64,000 nucleotides of DNA. It comes from Planotetraspora mira. GTDB lineage: Bacteria > Actinomycetota > Actinomycetes > Streptosporangiales > Streptosporangiaceae. Where the stretch lies: contig NZ_BOOO01000049.1 of assembly GCF_016863275.1 (NCBI RefSeq), positions 1-64,000 of the forward strand, written 5' to 3'. The position numbers and the translations under genes are program-made. A model generated the notes under the pieces. It ran no database searches. It was not told where the DNA came from and saw only the letters and a list, made by a program, of their open reading frames with translations. Below are positions 1 through 8,810 of the stretch, in pieces (the stretch's first letter is position 1; each line of letters opens with the position of its first letter).

Positions 1-152
1 CGGCCGCCCGGCAACGGGAGCTGGAGCGCCTCTCTCAACCCTTGTCTCGCCCGGCGGGCTGGTCCGAAGCACGCGGCGCCAAGCTGCGGCGTGAGGCCGA
101 GCAGGTCCGCCACGACATGGGGAGCCGACTCCTCCAGCAGATCAAAGGATGA
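1..152 (+). CDS. C-terminal end of an upstream gene (partial)
   Basis: An open frame enters the window and ends at TGA 150-152. The 49 visible residues are charged and helix-prone, ending RLLQQIKG. The stop overlaps the ATG of the next gene in an ATGA arrangement, so the two are probably translated together. Too little is present to name a family. Confidence 0.6.
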   Translation, partial: AARQRELERLSQPLSRPAGWSEARGAKLRREAEQVRHDMGSRLLQQIKG

Positions 153-2524
153 CCCACATGCAACTCTCCCCAGCGGCAGGCCAACTGCTCACGCTCATGA
201 CCGATCCGGCCGCGGACCGTCCGTCACCATGGCCTGATCACTCCCAGCTGAGCCCCTTCGACCTGGGAACTCTCCTGCCGATCGCCTACCGGACCGCCGG
301 AGACGGCAGCGCGGCGGGAGGGGCCAGGTTCATGGTGGAGGACACGGCCAAGCAGCGCCAGCCGCTGTTCACGCCTGAGGCCTGCCAGGACCTGTTCGCG
401 GCACTGGTCGACGGCCTGGAAACCCGGAAGTGGGCCGACCTGTGCGTTGCCGCGGGCGCGCTGCTGCGTTGCCCTGACGGGCCGCCCCTCACCGCCCTCG
501 CGGACCCCGCCCGGACTCTGGTCCGGTTTCTGCTCCGAGCCGGCCGGACCGACCACCCCTATGCGCTGCTGACGATTGCCGGACTCGGCGGGCTGGACAA
601 TGAGGTCACCCGAACGCTCGAGAAAGGCCGAGGGCCGATCGCCGTCGACGAGATCGACTTGCTGCGCGGCTGGGACGTGCAGCGCCGGGCCCTGCTGCTC
701 GAAGTCGTCCAGGACAGGTCGTACAACTCCCCTACTCCACTACCGGACGCCTGGGAGCGGCTGGCAGCACTTCCGGATTACGTGACCTTCGCCCGCACGA
801 CTCTGGAAGCGGCGGACGCCAGGATCGCCGCGATCCACGCCTACGAGCTTCCCTTCAAGGCCGACCGTGCCTTCGACGACGCGGAGAAGGAGACGATCGG
901 CCGTGCCGTACGGCTGGCGCTCCTCCGTGACGAGCCGTGGCTACCCGACCTGCTGACCAGACTGCTGGCCGGGGCCGCGGTCGCGCCCACCACAGCCAAG
1001 ACCCTGCCCTCCCAAGCCGTGCTGTATGAGGTCGGCCGCGCCGCTCAGGAGTTCCCGACCCCCGAGGTGCTCGTCGCCCTGCGCGCGGCGAGCGCGGTGA
1101 CCCGGCACAAGGGCGTGCCCAAACAGCTCGACCGCATGATCAAGCGGATCGAACGCGCACTCGCCGACCGGGTCGAGGTGGCCTTCAGGATGCCGGATCT
1201 CGGCTTCGACTCCAGCGGACGGATCAGCGTCCCGCTGGGCGACCACACGGCGCTGATCACGATCGGCGAGGACGTCGAACTGACGTGGTGGCTGGGCGAC
1301 AGGCAGTTGAAGAGCATCCCCTCGGCACTGCGCAAAGACCACGCCGACGAGGTCAAACGCCTTCGCGAGCTGGTGGCGCAGGTCCGTCGCCAGATCGTCA
1401 CTCTGGTCCGGGCCCTCGAGGCCGGATACACCGGCGAGGCCGTCCACCCTTATGCGAAGTGGCGCGAGGACATGGCGACGCACCCCGTCGCCGGCACTGT
1501 CGCGAACCGCCTGATCTGGGAAATCGAAACCTCACCCGGACACTGGCAGACCGTGCTGCCAGACCTCCACGACGCCGCTGGGCGCTCCCTCGCGGAGCCC
1601 GCACCCGACGCCCCGGTCCGGCTGTGGCACCCCGCCCGCGCCTCGCTGGCGGAGGTCACCGCGTGGCGGGAGATGGTAACCGAGCGACGGCTGCGCCAAC
1701 CGTTCAAGCAGGCGTTCCGCGAGGTCTACTTGCTCACCCCCGCCGAGGAACAGACCCGCGCCTACTCCAACCGGTTCGCCGCCCACATTGTCGACTACCA
1801 GAAGCTGTACGCGCTCTTCAAGCAGCGCGGTTGGGAGGCAGGCTTTCTCGGCCCCTGGGACGGCGGCGATGCGGGCGAGGCCCGGCGCGTGCTGGCCGAG
1901 GGACGCTGGCGGGCTTCCTTCTTCCACGACCACCTCCACGACGCCGGGAATTACGCCGCCACCGACCAGATCCGCTTCCACCTCAACGTGGACGGCGAAT
2001 GGCGGGAGGCGACGCTCGCCGACGTGCCGCCGCTGGTGTTCAGCGAGGCGATGCGGGATGTGGATCTCTTCGTCGCGGTCACCTCGATCGCCGCCGACCC
2101 CGAATGGGTGGACCGCGGCGAGGACCGGCACCACGATTATTGGAGACAGACCTCCTTCGGCGCTCTGCCGCCATCGGCCGAGGTGCGCCGCGACGCGCTG
2201 GCGCGACTGCTTCCCCGTACGGCTCTCGCCGACCGCTGCATCCTCACCGACCGTTTCCTCGTCGTCCGCGGAGACCTGCGCACCTACAAGATCCACCTGG
2301 GCAGTGCCAACATCCTCATGGACCCCGGCGACGTCTACTTGTGCATCGTCTCCGCTCGCAAACACGACGCCAGGTTGTTCCTCCCCTTCGAAGAAGACGG
2401 CCGCCTATCCCTCATTCTCAGCAAGGCATTCCTCCTCGCCGACGACAAAAAGATCACGGACGAGACCATCCTCCAGCAGATTCAGAGGACGGCAGTTCCG
2501 ACTCAAGCTGGAGCGAATCTCTGA
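149..2524 (+). CDS. DUF4132 domain protein
   Basis: 791 residues, cytoplasmic, no signal peptide or membrane segment. The DUF4132 signature covers roughly residues 490-660 and includes the motif LRQPFKQAFREVYLLTPAEE and a YKIHLGSANILMDPGD stretch near residue 711. That domain occurs in large bacterial proteins related to MolR, often fused to a WGR domain; its biochemical role is unsettled. Here the N-terminal half is helical and carries no WGR domain, although a separate WGR protein is encoded at 33.3 kb. The start overlaps the upstream stop (ATGA), which indicates an operon with the truncated gene before it. The family call is good; no function is claimed. Confidence 0.85.
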   Translation: MTHMQLSPAAGQLLTLMTDPAADRPSPWPDHSQLSPFDLGTLLPIAYRTAGDGSAAGGARFMVEDTAKQRQPLFTPEACQDLFAALVDGLETRKWADLCVAAGALLRCPDGPPLTALADPARTLVRFLLRAGRTDHPYALLTIAGLGGLDNEVTRTLEKGRGPIAVDEIDLLRGWDVQRRALLLEVVQDRSYNSPTPLPDAWERLAALPDYVTFARTTLEAADARIAAIHAYELPFKADRAFDDAEKETIGRAVRLALLRDEPWLPDLLTRLLAGAAVAPTTAKTLPSQAVLYEVGRAAQEFPTPEVLVALRAASAVTRHKGVPKQLDRMIKRIERALADRVEVAFRMPDLGFDSSGRISVPLGDHTALITIGEDVELTWWLGDRQLKSIPSALRKDHADEVKRLRELVAQVRRQIVTLVRALEAGYTGEAVHPYAKWREDMATHPVAGTVANRLIWEIETSPGHWQTVLPDLHDAAGRSLAEPAPDAPVRLWHPARASLAEVTAWREMVTERRLRQPFKQAFREVYLLTPAEEQTRAYSNRFAAHIVDYQKLYALFKQRGWEAGFLGPWDGGDAGEARRVLAEGRWRASFFHDHLHDAGNYAATDQIRFHLNVDGEWREATLADVPPLVFSEAMRDVDLFVAVTSIAADPEWVDRGEDRHHDYWRQTSFGALPPSAEVRRDALARLLPRTALADRCILTDRFLVVRGDLRTYKIHLGSANILMDPGDVYLCIVSARKHDARLFLPFEEDGRLSLILSKAFLLADDKKITDETILQQIQRTAVPTQAGANL

Positions 2525-2764
2525 CAGGTCTGGGCTAACCAGGGGAACACGAGACGATCGCGCAGCGCTTCGAAGCCGCATCCAGGATGAATAACACGGC
2601 CACGCCGACCATCCGGATGTGGAGCCGCGCCCAGGGCCACCGAGGTACCGGATCTGCCAAGAAAGGCTCGAGAGAGATCCAACGTTGCAGGGGCCCGGCT
2701 GAAGCAACCCGATCCTTGCCTCAGAGTCGCTCCAGTGTGCAAAACGCAGAGCGGAGTGCTGAAA

Positions 2765-2872
2765 ATGAGTCGCTGGGTCCCTTCGTTTGTCGGGCTGTTC
2801 TGCCTCTTGGCGGCCGGCTGCGGAGCAAGCACCGAGAGGGCTGGTGCGTACGGTGATCGAGTACCAGACTGA
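2765..2872 (+). pseudogene. Truncated lipoprotein start, paralogue of the 61.1 kb lipoprotein
   Basis: The 35-codon frame starts MSRWVPSFVGLF and has a lipobox LAAGC followed by GAST, then stops. The intact lipoprotein at 61121 starts MSRWVTMYVGLF with AMAACGAST. The roughly 45 bases before both starts also match (cagagtcgct, then gcaaaacg, then gagcgga). Similarity ends at gcaagcaccga, where the intact copy continues for about 210 more codons. This is therefore a 5' duplicate or a decayed paralogue, not a functional short gene. Confidence 0.6.
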
Positions 2873-3229
2873 CGCCGTCATCGAGCCCCAGGAGCAATTC
2901 TTATATACCTGAGTGACGTTCTTCACCCGCTGGTTGGTTACGCACACGGGCCGCCTTGACCACCGGTCAAGCAGCGCTACCAGGCCGGACGCAAGATGAT
3001 CGTGGTCCCCAAGACAGCGCTGTGCACCCATCCTCGAACGACCCCCTGGGGAACGATCAGGTCTGGGCGCCCACTGCGGGCTGACAGCACCCATCTCATG
3101 ACTCCGGCGGCCAGGACGGTGAGTTCGGCGGTGTCTCGCATGAGGCGTTTGATGTCATCGACGGTCAGAGCTTCCCGCCGCGCGTGGTGTTCGCTTTGAT
3201 CTCGCGGGCGAAGCGGGCGCGGCGTTTGG
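2873..3229. other. Intergenic stretch, no gene supported
   Basis: 357 bases between the lipoprotein fragment and the convergent MBL gene. On the minus strand a 22-codon frame (GTG, ending GGKL) starts inside the MBL stop codon, and an unrelated frame follows. Neither resembles a known family. It may be debris of a lost downstream gene of the MBL operon. Confidence 0.4.
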
Positions 3230-4021
3230 TCACACGACCACGTCCGCTGAAGTGCCCTTGGGGAGCCAGCGGAGGCTCTCACGCAGAATGGATGACCCGC
3301 CGGCGAGTTCCCGCTCGATGCCTTCGCGGTTTTCCCGGAAGTGCTGCCAGCCCTCGTAGTGGATGGGCAGGACGGTGCGCGGTGTGATCGCCTCGTGAAG
3401 GAGGGTGGCCTGCCTCGCGGTCATCGTGTAGCGCAGCGCTCCGGTGATCGGGAAGCCGACGCCGCCCAGGTGGAGCAGGATCGTTCCGGGCCGCAGGCGG
3501 GTGGCCGTGTCGCGAAGCGCGCGGTAGTAGACGGTGTCTCCGGTGATCCAGAGTGGCCCATGGGCCTGCCCGGGCCAGGTGAGGGAGAAGCCGATGACCT
3601 CGCCCACGATCGGCCTGCTGAATGGGGGGCCGTGCCGGCATGGGGTGGCGGCGATGTCGATGGGCGGGCGCCCGGGGGCTTCCAGCCGGGTCGCCTGTCC
3701 CACTCGCAGGCCGCGGGCTGAATAGGGCAGGGAGCGGGCGCCCGAGAAGGTCGTCACAATAGTTCCGGCGGCCGGCAGCAGGGCTCGGCCGGCGTCGTCG
3801 AGGTTGTCGCCGTGGTGTACGTGGGTGAGCAGAATCGCGTCTATGGGCGGCAGGTCAGCAGGGGCGATGGCAGGACCAGTGAGCTTACGGGAGGAGGCTC
3901 CCCAGCCGAAGGCGTAGGTCCGGCCGGGGGGATCGAAGGTCGGGTCTGTCAGTAGGCGCCACCCGTCGAAGTCGATGAGCACGGTCGGGCCGCCGATGTG
4001 GGTGAAATGGACCCTCGTCAT
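3230..4021 (-). CDS. MBL-fold metallo-hydrolase (UlaG-like)
   Basis: 263 residues. It starts MTRVHFTHIGGPTVLIDF, the usual beta-strand entry of UlaG-type metallo-beta-lactamase-fold hydrolases. The metal motif near residue 67 reads THVHHGDNLD, the relaxed HxHxxDN form, with a further His in PCRHGPPF, an Asp in ITGDTVYY and a late His in LPIHYEGW. These fit a dinuclear metal site; the substrate is unknown. It is followed by debris and preceded by 370 bases without a gene, so it is probably monocistronic. It stands next to the hydrolase cluster but shares none of its motifs. Confidence 0.85.
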   Translation of the reverse strand: MTRVHFTHIGGPTVLIDFDGWRLLTDPTFDPPGRTYAFGWGASSRKLTGPAIAPADLPPIDAILLTHVHHGDNLDDAGRALLPAAGTIVTTFSGARSLPYSARGLRVGQATRLEAPGRPPIDIAATPCRHGPPFSRPIVGEVIGFSLTWPGQAHGPLWITGDTVYYRALRDTATRLRPGTILLHLGGVGFPITGALRYTMTARQATLLHEAITPRTVLPIHYEGWQHFRENREGIERELAGGSSILRESLRWLPKGTSADVVV

Positions 4022-4394
4022 GTGAACGCTTCCTTCCCCGTGGTGTCCTCGTACCGGTCAGCACGCCAGTAGTCGATGGTGGCGAACACCAGCGCGCCAC
4101 CACCTGCGCGGCGGCGATCAGGCTGCCGCCATGGTTCACGCGGTCGTCCTGCAGGGCCCCTCCTTGGTGGCACCCTCCTCATCGCGATCCTGGGGGGCAG
4201 GCGGCGCAGATCCGGCGAATTGTCGCAGTCTGCGCCGCCGGGATGGTCTCCCAGGCCAGGGGAAGAACACGTCAGGGTTGTGGCCGCCGCCTGCCGCCAA
4301 CTCGGCCCAGCGCCGGTTCGTCTGGGTCATGGCCGTGGCTCTCGCGGAGTGCCGAGGTCCGGCATGGCCGTGTGGCAACGCCGGACCACCCGCC
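4022..4394. other. Intergenic stretch, no gene supported
   Basis: 373 bases between two minus-strand genes. It should contain the promoter of the MBL gene. The open frames here are antisense shadows without family resemblance or ribosome-binding sites. Confidence 0.4.
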
Positions 4395-5189
4395 TCAGCC
4401 GGCGTGCTTGAGTGCCCAGTCGAGGGCCTGGTCGGCGATCTCCTCCCAGCCCTTCTCCGCGGGCATCAGGTGGGCACGGCCGGGGTACTCGACCACTTCG
4501 GTGATGGTGTCGGACTTGTAGTGCTTGGCGTTGGAACGCTGGACCTTCGGCGGCATCAGGTTGTCGTTCTCGCCGGCGATGAACAGCAGCGGCTTGCGGT
4601 CGTCGTTGTGGTAGTTCACCCAGTTGTCGTCCTTGCCCGGGTGGATGTTGGCCAGCGCGCTGCCCCAGAAAATGTGACCGGAGGCGGGGATGTGGTACCG
4701 CTCGTAGGTGGCGCGCGCCTCGTCCTCGGGGAAGGTGTTGGTGAAGGCGTAGCGCCACTGGTCGTAGGTGAAGCCGACGGCCTTGTGGCGGTTGGCCGGG
4801 TTCTTCAATACGGGGAAGGTCGCGCGGATCTGCGACAGCGGCACCACCTGGACGCCCTCGGTGGGAGCGGAGTTGATCGCCACCCCGGCGGCGCCGAAGC
4901 CGTGGTCGAGCAGGACCTGAGTGAACACCCCGCCCGCGGAGTGGCCCATGATGATCGGCGGGGTTTCCAGCCCGCGGATGAGCGTTTCCAGCGATTCGAT
5001 GATCTGGGGGACGGTGACCTGTTCGATCGGGGTGGGGTCGGCGTTGAGCGCTTCGACCTCGACCTCGAAGCCGGGGTAGGCGGGGGCGTGCACCGTGAAG
5101 CCCTGGGCCTGGTAGCGCGTGATCCAGTGTTCCCAGCTGCGGGGTGTCACCCAGAAGCCGTGGATCAGGACGATGGTGTCGGGTTTCAT
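4395..5189 (-). CDS. Alpha/beta hydrolase
   Basis: 264 residues, no signal peptide. It starts MKPDTIVLIHGFW, with the HGF oxyanion segment. The nucleophile elbow is GHSAGG (Ser84), the acid is probably the Asp in AGENDNLMP, and the histidine is in YPGRAHLMP, giving a complete catalytic triad. The substrate cannot be read from sequence. It lies 11 bases downstream of the secreted hydrolase at 5201-6031 on the same strand, so the two form an operon with one cytoplasmic and one exported hydrolase. The operon carries the shared 18-bp element upstream. Confidence 0.85.
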   Translation of the reverse strand: MKPDTIVLIHGFWVTPRSWEHWITRYQAQGFTVHAPAYPGFEVEVEALNADPTPIEQVTVPQIIESLETLIRGLETPPIIMGHSAGGVFTQVLLDHGFGAAGVAINSAPTEGVQVVPLSQIRATFPVLKNPANRHKAVGFTYDQWRYAFTNTFPEDEARATYERYHIPASGHIFWGSALANIHPGKDDNWVNYHNDDRKPLLFIAGENDNLMPPKVQRSNAKHYKSDTITEVVEYPGRAHLMPAEKGWEEIADQALDWALKHAG

Positions 5190-5200
5190 GGTCTGCTCCT

Positions 5201-6031
5201 TCAGCGTGTGGCTTTGTAGGCGGACAGGACCACCGCGGTCGCGGCAGCGGGGTTGGACATCATCACGACGTGCGACGAGCGGATCTCACGGACCTTGCTG
5301 CCGGCGCGCTGGGCCATGAACCGCTGCACGGCCGGCGGGATCACGTTGTCCTGGGTGGGGATCAGGTACCAGGACGGGATGGTCTTCCAGGCCGGCTCGC
5401 CGCTGCCGCCGCTCAGGCCGTTGACGCTGCCGGGCCGCTGGGTGGCGGCCATCAGCCGGGTCTTGCTCTCGGGCAGGTCGGCGGCGAACACCTCGCGGAA
5501 CTTCTCGGCCCTGATGTAGCCGTCGATGCCGTTCATCGTGCCGTCGGGCAGCGGGTAGTGCCGCGCCAGCAGCGCGTCGCCCAGCTTGCTGCCCGGGAAC
5601 TTGTCGGCCAGTTGCAGGGCGCTTTCGCCCTGGTCGGGCGCGAAGGCGCCGAGGTAGACCAGGGCCTTGACGTTGTCGTGGCCGCGGGCGGCGTTGGTGA
5701 TGACGATGCCGCCGTAGGAGTGCCCGACGAGGATGATCGGGCCGGTGATGGTGTCCAGGATGCTGGAGACATAGGCGGCGTCACCAGCCACGTCGCGCAG
5801 CGGGTTGGACGGCGCGATCACCGGGAACCCGTCCCGCTGTAATCGGTCGATCATGTCGTTGAAACCGGAGGCGTCGGCGAACGCCCCGTGGACGAGCACC
5901 ACGGTCGGCTTCGCGGCAGTGGTTGTGGACTGCGCGGCCGAGGCAGGGGCGACGGTGGCGGTCAGGCCGAGTGCGAGAGTCAGGATGGCGAGGGCGAGCC
6001 TCAATCCGGGGCGGAGCCGGGTGCGGGTCAT
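5201..6031 (-). CDS. Secreted alpha/beta hydrolase
   Basis: 276 residues. It has an N-terminal signal peptide: an Arg-rich start, a Leu/Ala core and a likely cleavage after APASA near residue 32. The mature part opens TVVLVHGAFADASGF, has the nucleophile elbow VGHSYGG, and ends with an acid in PTQDNVIP and a His in IRSSHVVMM. This subfamily is typical of actinobacterial exported esterase-like hydrolases. It is a paralogue of the cytoplasmic hydrolase at 16071, which shares the HSYGG and PSWYL blocks. It is the first gene of a two-gene operon, with one 18-bp cluster element about 70 bases upstream. Confidence 0.87.
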   Translation of the reverse strand: MTRTRLRPGLRLALAILTLALGLTATVAPASAAQSTTTAAKPTVVLVHGAFADASGFNDMIDRLQRDGFPVIAPSNPLRDVAGDAAYVSSILDTITGPIILVGHSYGGIVITNAARGHDNVKALVYLGAFAPDQGESALQLADKFPGSKLGDALLARHYPLPDGTMNGIDGYIRAEKFREVFAADLPESKTRLMAATQRPGSVNGLSGGSGEPAWKTIPSWYLIPTQDNVIPPAVQRFMAQRAGSKVREIRSSHVVMMSNPAAATAVVLSAYKATR

Positions 6032-6100
6032 GGCGGGTTTCTCCTTGGATGCCCGTACTGTCGTTGCAGCACGAGCATCCGGGGCCCGCCGGTGGTATGA

Positions 6101-6118
6101 ATCGGTCAGTTGACTGCA
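6101..6118 (-). promoter_or_regulatory. Shared 18-bp element, copy 1
   Basis: Read on the minus strand this is TGCAGTCAACTGACCGAT, 70-87 bases before the secreted hydrolase start and overlapping the stop codon of the LAL regulator gene. Its core GTCA-NN-TGAC is an inverted repeat. Sixteen of 18 positions are identical to the copies at 8760 and 18263; only the two central bases differ. It is a probable binding site for a cluster regulator, or a shared promoter element. Confidence 0.65.
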
Positions 6119-8742
6119 TCTGCGGTCACCCCTTCGAGTGCGTCACGTAGTGCAGCCCGCGAGGTGATGCCGAGCTTGGGGAATATCCGGTACAGGTGGG
6201 CGCTGACGGTGCGGGATGACAGGAACAGCCGTTCACCGATCTCCTTGTTACTCAGTCCGGAGGCGGCCAGCCTCGCCACCTCCAGTTGCTGGGCGGTCAG
6301 GCCATGCGCGGCGTTGGGCCGCTGAGTCACCGCCACGCCGGTGGCCCGCAGTTCCTGCTCGGCCCGCTGCTGCCAGGCAGTCGCACCGACGCGGGCGAAC
6401 AGGTCGGCAGCCCGGCGCAGCTCGGGCCTGGCCTCGCCGGGTTGCAGTCGGCGGCGTTGCAACTCGCCCAGGGCCAGCCGTACCCGAGCGTGGTCGAACG
6501 GCCAGCGTTCGGTCCTCGGCAGCGCGAGCGCGGACCGGAACAGTGCGACCGCTTCGCCGGGCGGTGCCACCAGCGCCTGTGCGGCCCTGACGTGCAGGCG
6601 CAGCCGGGGTGCCCGCTCGGCCAGGTTCTCGGCCGCGGCGGCGTGCGCCCTGGCCTCCTCGATCCGGCCGGTGCGCACCGCCGATTCCACCAGATCGAAA
6701 ACCGCCCACGGCGCGTAGGCAACATATGGGGGGATGACGCCTGGTGGGCTGACGCTCGTCCAGTACGCGTAGGCGCTGTCGTAGTCACCGTGCGCCATCG
6801 CGGCGAGCGCGAGATTGCGGGCTGACAGGGACAGGTGCAGGCCGCTGCCGCGCGGCGCGGCCCACTGCTCGACGGTCTTGCTGTACTCCTTGGCGCTGTC
6901 GGCGTCGCCCCGGGCGGCGGCGAGCCAGCCGAGGCTGCAGCGCAGGTCGTGAGCCAGGAGGTCCAGGTCGTGGCGCACGCACAGGTCGAGTCCTGCGTTG
7001 GCTGCGTTTTCGGCGTCCTCCCATTCACCGGCCAGAAAATGGTCGTGCGCGGCGAGCCAGTAGCCACTGGCGGCGTGTGTCACCGCACCCCGACCGGTCT
7101 CGCCCTCGATCAGACCGCGGATGCGGTCCCGGTAGTCCGGCAGCAGGTCCATCCAGGTAGCCGCCCGGCACAGCGCGGCCACGCGCCCTGGCGGGGCGTC
7201 CGCAGGCAGCGCGTCGAGGGCGGTACGCACGAGCGTCGCCGAACCCCGGCCCAGGAACACGTCGTGCAGCAGGCGGACGAGGTCGTCGTCGCACCCGGTG
7301 ACCACGTCAGTGACTTCCGCCCATTCCTTCGGATCCTGCGTGTACGAGGCAGCCATCACCCTGACCAGAGGGCCCGCCGCTGGTGTGCCGCGCAGCAGGC
7401 GGCGCGCAGCGTCGAGATCGCCGTCGCGCAGCATGAGGATCTGCGCCCTGGTGGCCAGGGCCCTGGCCGGGTCGTCGAGGTAACGGCGCGCCTGGTCCAG
7501 CAGGTTCTGAGCCAGGTCGAGCTGCCCGGACTCGCTCGCCAGCTCGGCGGCGTGCTCCAGCCGCGCAGCGCGGGCCGGCGGGTCGGGGGTGAGGTCGGCC
7601 GCCCGCTGCAGCGCTTTGACCGCCAGCCCGGTGCCGCCCTTGAGACTCACCGCGCGAGCGGCCTTCTCGATCTCGGCCGCCACCCGTTCGTCCGGCTCCA
7701 CCGTAGCCGCCGCCAGATGCCACATGCGCTGCTCGGGATCGGCCTTGTGCTGCTCGGCCAGCACGGCGTGCGCCTCGCGCGTCTCCTCCGGCGAGGCCGT
7801 CTTGATGATCGCCGATCTGACCAGGGGGTGGCGGAACCGCAGGCCCGACGGGGTCGAGTCACGGGTGACCAGACCCGCCCGCTCGGCCTCCAGCAGCTCG
7901 TACGGCGACAGCTCGGCCCGATGCTCCAGCCGGTCACCGTCGAGGGCAGCCACCAGCAGCGTCGTACGGATCCGCGGCGGCAACTCCAGCAGCCGGCCCG
8001 CGAACCCGGTCTCCAGCCGGGTGCGCAGGGACGCGCCGCTGGGCAGCAGCTCCACGCCCACGGAGGTCTGCGGCAGCTCGATGATCGCCAGGGGATTGCC
8101 CGCGGCCTCGGCGAGCACGCGCTCGCGCACCGACGGTGGCAGGCCCGGGTGGAGCAGGTCCAGCAGCTGCCCGGCCGCCTCGTCGTCGAGCGGCCCGACC
8201 TCCTGCATGTGGATGCCCGGCGTGACGCGCTCGGTGGCCGTCAGCGGCCTGCGGGCGAAGACGGCCCGCGCGTCGTAGGGCTGCAGCCGTAACAGGATGA
8301 ACATCATCACCTCGCGCGTGGGATGGTCCACCCAGTGCGCGTCCTCCACGGCGATCAGCACCGGCCCGTCCTCGGCCACGGCCGCCATCACCGCCAAGGA
8401 CGCCACCGAGGTCGCCAGACGGTCGGGCGCCGGCCCGTCCCGCAACCCCAACGCCCGGCGCAAGGTGTCCCGGTGGAAGGGCTCCACCCGGTCCAGGTAC
8501 TCCATCACCGGTGCGAACAACTGATGCAGCCCGGCGAAGGCCAGCTGTGCCTCGGATTCGAAGCCACTGCCGCCCAGCACCCTGACGCCCTGCTGCCGGG
8601 CGTAGGCGACTGCGGCCTGCAACAGTGCGGACTTGCCCACGCCCGGGTCTCCGTGCAGCACGACGTTGGGCGGCACGCCGGGGGCACGGTCGATCGTCTG
8701 CCACAGCGAGGTCAGCTCTATGTTCCGTCCGATGATGTCCAC
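6106..8742 (-). CDS. LAL-type LuxR family regulator 1
   Basis: 878 residues. An N-terminal AAA/STAND ATPase has Walker A GDPGVGKS (31-38) and a Walker B-like VLIAVED (128-134). A long helical/TPR-like middle follows. The C-terminal LuxR helix-turn-helix (about 815-870) reads LSNKEIGERLFLSSRTVSAH. This is the MalT/LAL architecture, where ATP and an inducer control DNA binding. GTG start at 8742, preceded by AGGAGGAG. It is divergent from the hydrolase at 8811, with an 18-bp element between them, and its stop overlaps another copy, so it is the most obvious candidate to bind that element. The effector is unknown. Confidence 0.9.
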   Translation of the reverse strand: MDIIGRNIELTSLWQTIDRAPGVPPNVVLHGDPGVGKSALLQAAVAYARQQGVRVLGGSGFESEAQLAFAGLHQLFAPVMEYLDRVEPFHRDTLRRALGLRDGPAPDRLATSVASLAVMAAVAEDGPVLIAVEDAHWVDHPTREVMMFILLRLQPYDARAVFARRPLTATERVTPGIHMQEVGPLDDEAAGQLLDLLHPGLPPSVRERVLAEAAGNPLAIIELPQTSVGVELLPSGASLRTRLETGFAGRLLELPPRIRTTLLVAALDGDRLEHRAELSPYELLEAERAGLVTRDSTPSGLRFRHPLVRSAIIKTASPEETREAHAVLAEQHKADPEQRMWHLAAATVEPDERVAAEIEKAARAVSLKGGTGLAVKALQRAADLTPDPPARAARLEHAAELASESGQLDLAQNLLDQARRYLDDPARALATRAQILMLRDGDLDAARRLLRGTPAAGPLVRVMAASYTQDPKEWAEVTDVVTGCDDDLVRLLHDVFLGRGSATLVRTALDALPADAPPGRVAALCRAATWMDLLPDYRDRIRGLIEGETGRGAVTHAASGYWLAAHDHFLAGEWEDAENAANAGLDLCVRHDLDLLAHDLRCSLGWLAAARGDADSAKEYSKTVEQWAAPRGSGLHLSLSARNLALAAMAHGDYDSAYAYWTSVSPPGVIPPYVAYAPWAVFDLVESAVRTGRIEEARAHAAAAENLAERAPRLRLHVRAAQALVAPPGEAVALFRSALALPRTERWPFDHARVRLALGELQRRRLQPGEARPELRRAADLFARVGATAWQQRAEQELRATGVAVTQRPNAAHGLTAQQLEVARLAASGLSNKEIGERLFLSSRTVSAHLYRIFPKLGITSRAALRDALEGVTADAVN

Positions 8743-8759
8743 GTGGTTCTCCTCCTCGG

Positions 8760-8777
8760 TGCAGTCAGTTGACCGAT
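8760..8777 (+). promoter_or_regulatory. Shared 18-bp element, copy 2
   Basis: TGCAGTCAGTTGACCGAT lies in the 68-base region between the divergent LAL regulator (8742) and the alpha/beta hydrolase (8811). TTGACC within it could double as a -35 hexamer for the hydrolase. The identity to the copy at 18263 continues a few bases further on both sides (ggtgcagtca ... gattgccg). Confidence 0.65.
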
Positions 8778-8810
8778 TGCCGTGCTTCCGGATTGCGGCA
8801 TGCTGGGCGG

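Noticed and set aside
1285-2538. 417-codon plus-strand frame inside the DUF4132 gene
   Set aside because: Arg/Pro-rich shadow of the real gene in another frame; no ribosome-binding site.
8769-8810. TTG-extended N-terminus of the hydrolase at 8811
   Set aside because: The TTG lies inside the 18-bp element and has no Shine-Dalgarno sequence; the paralogue at 18343 begins at the equivalent of 8811.
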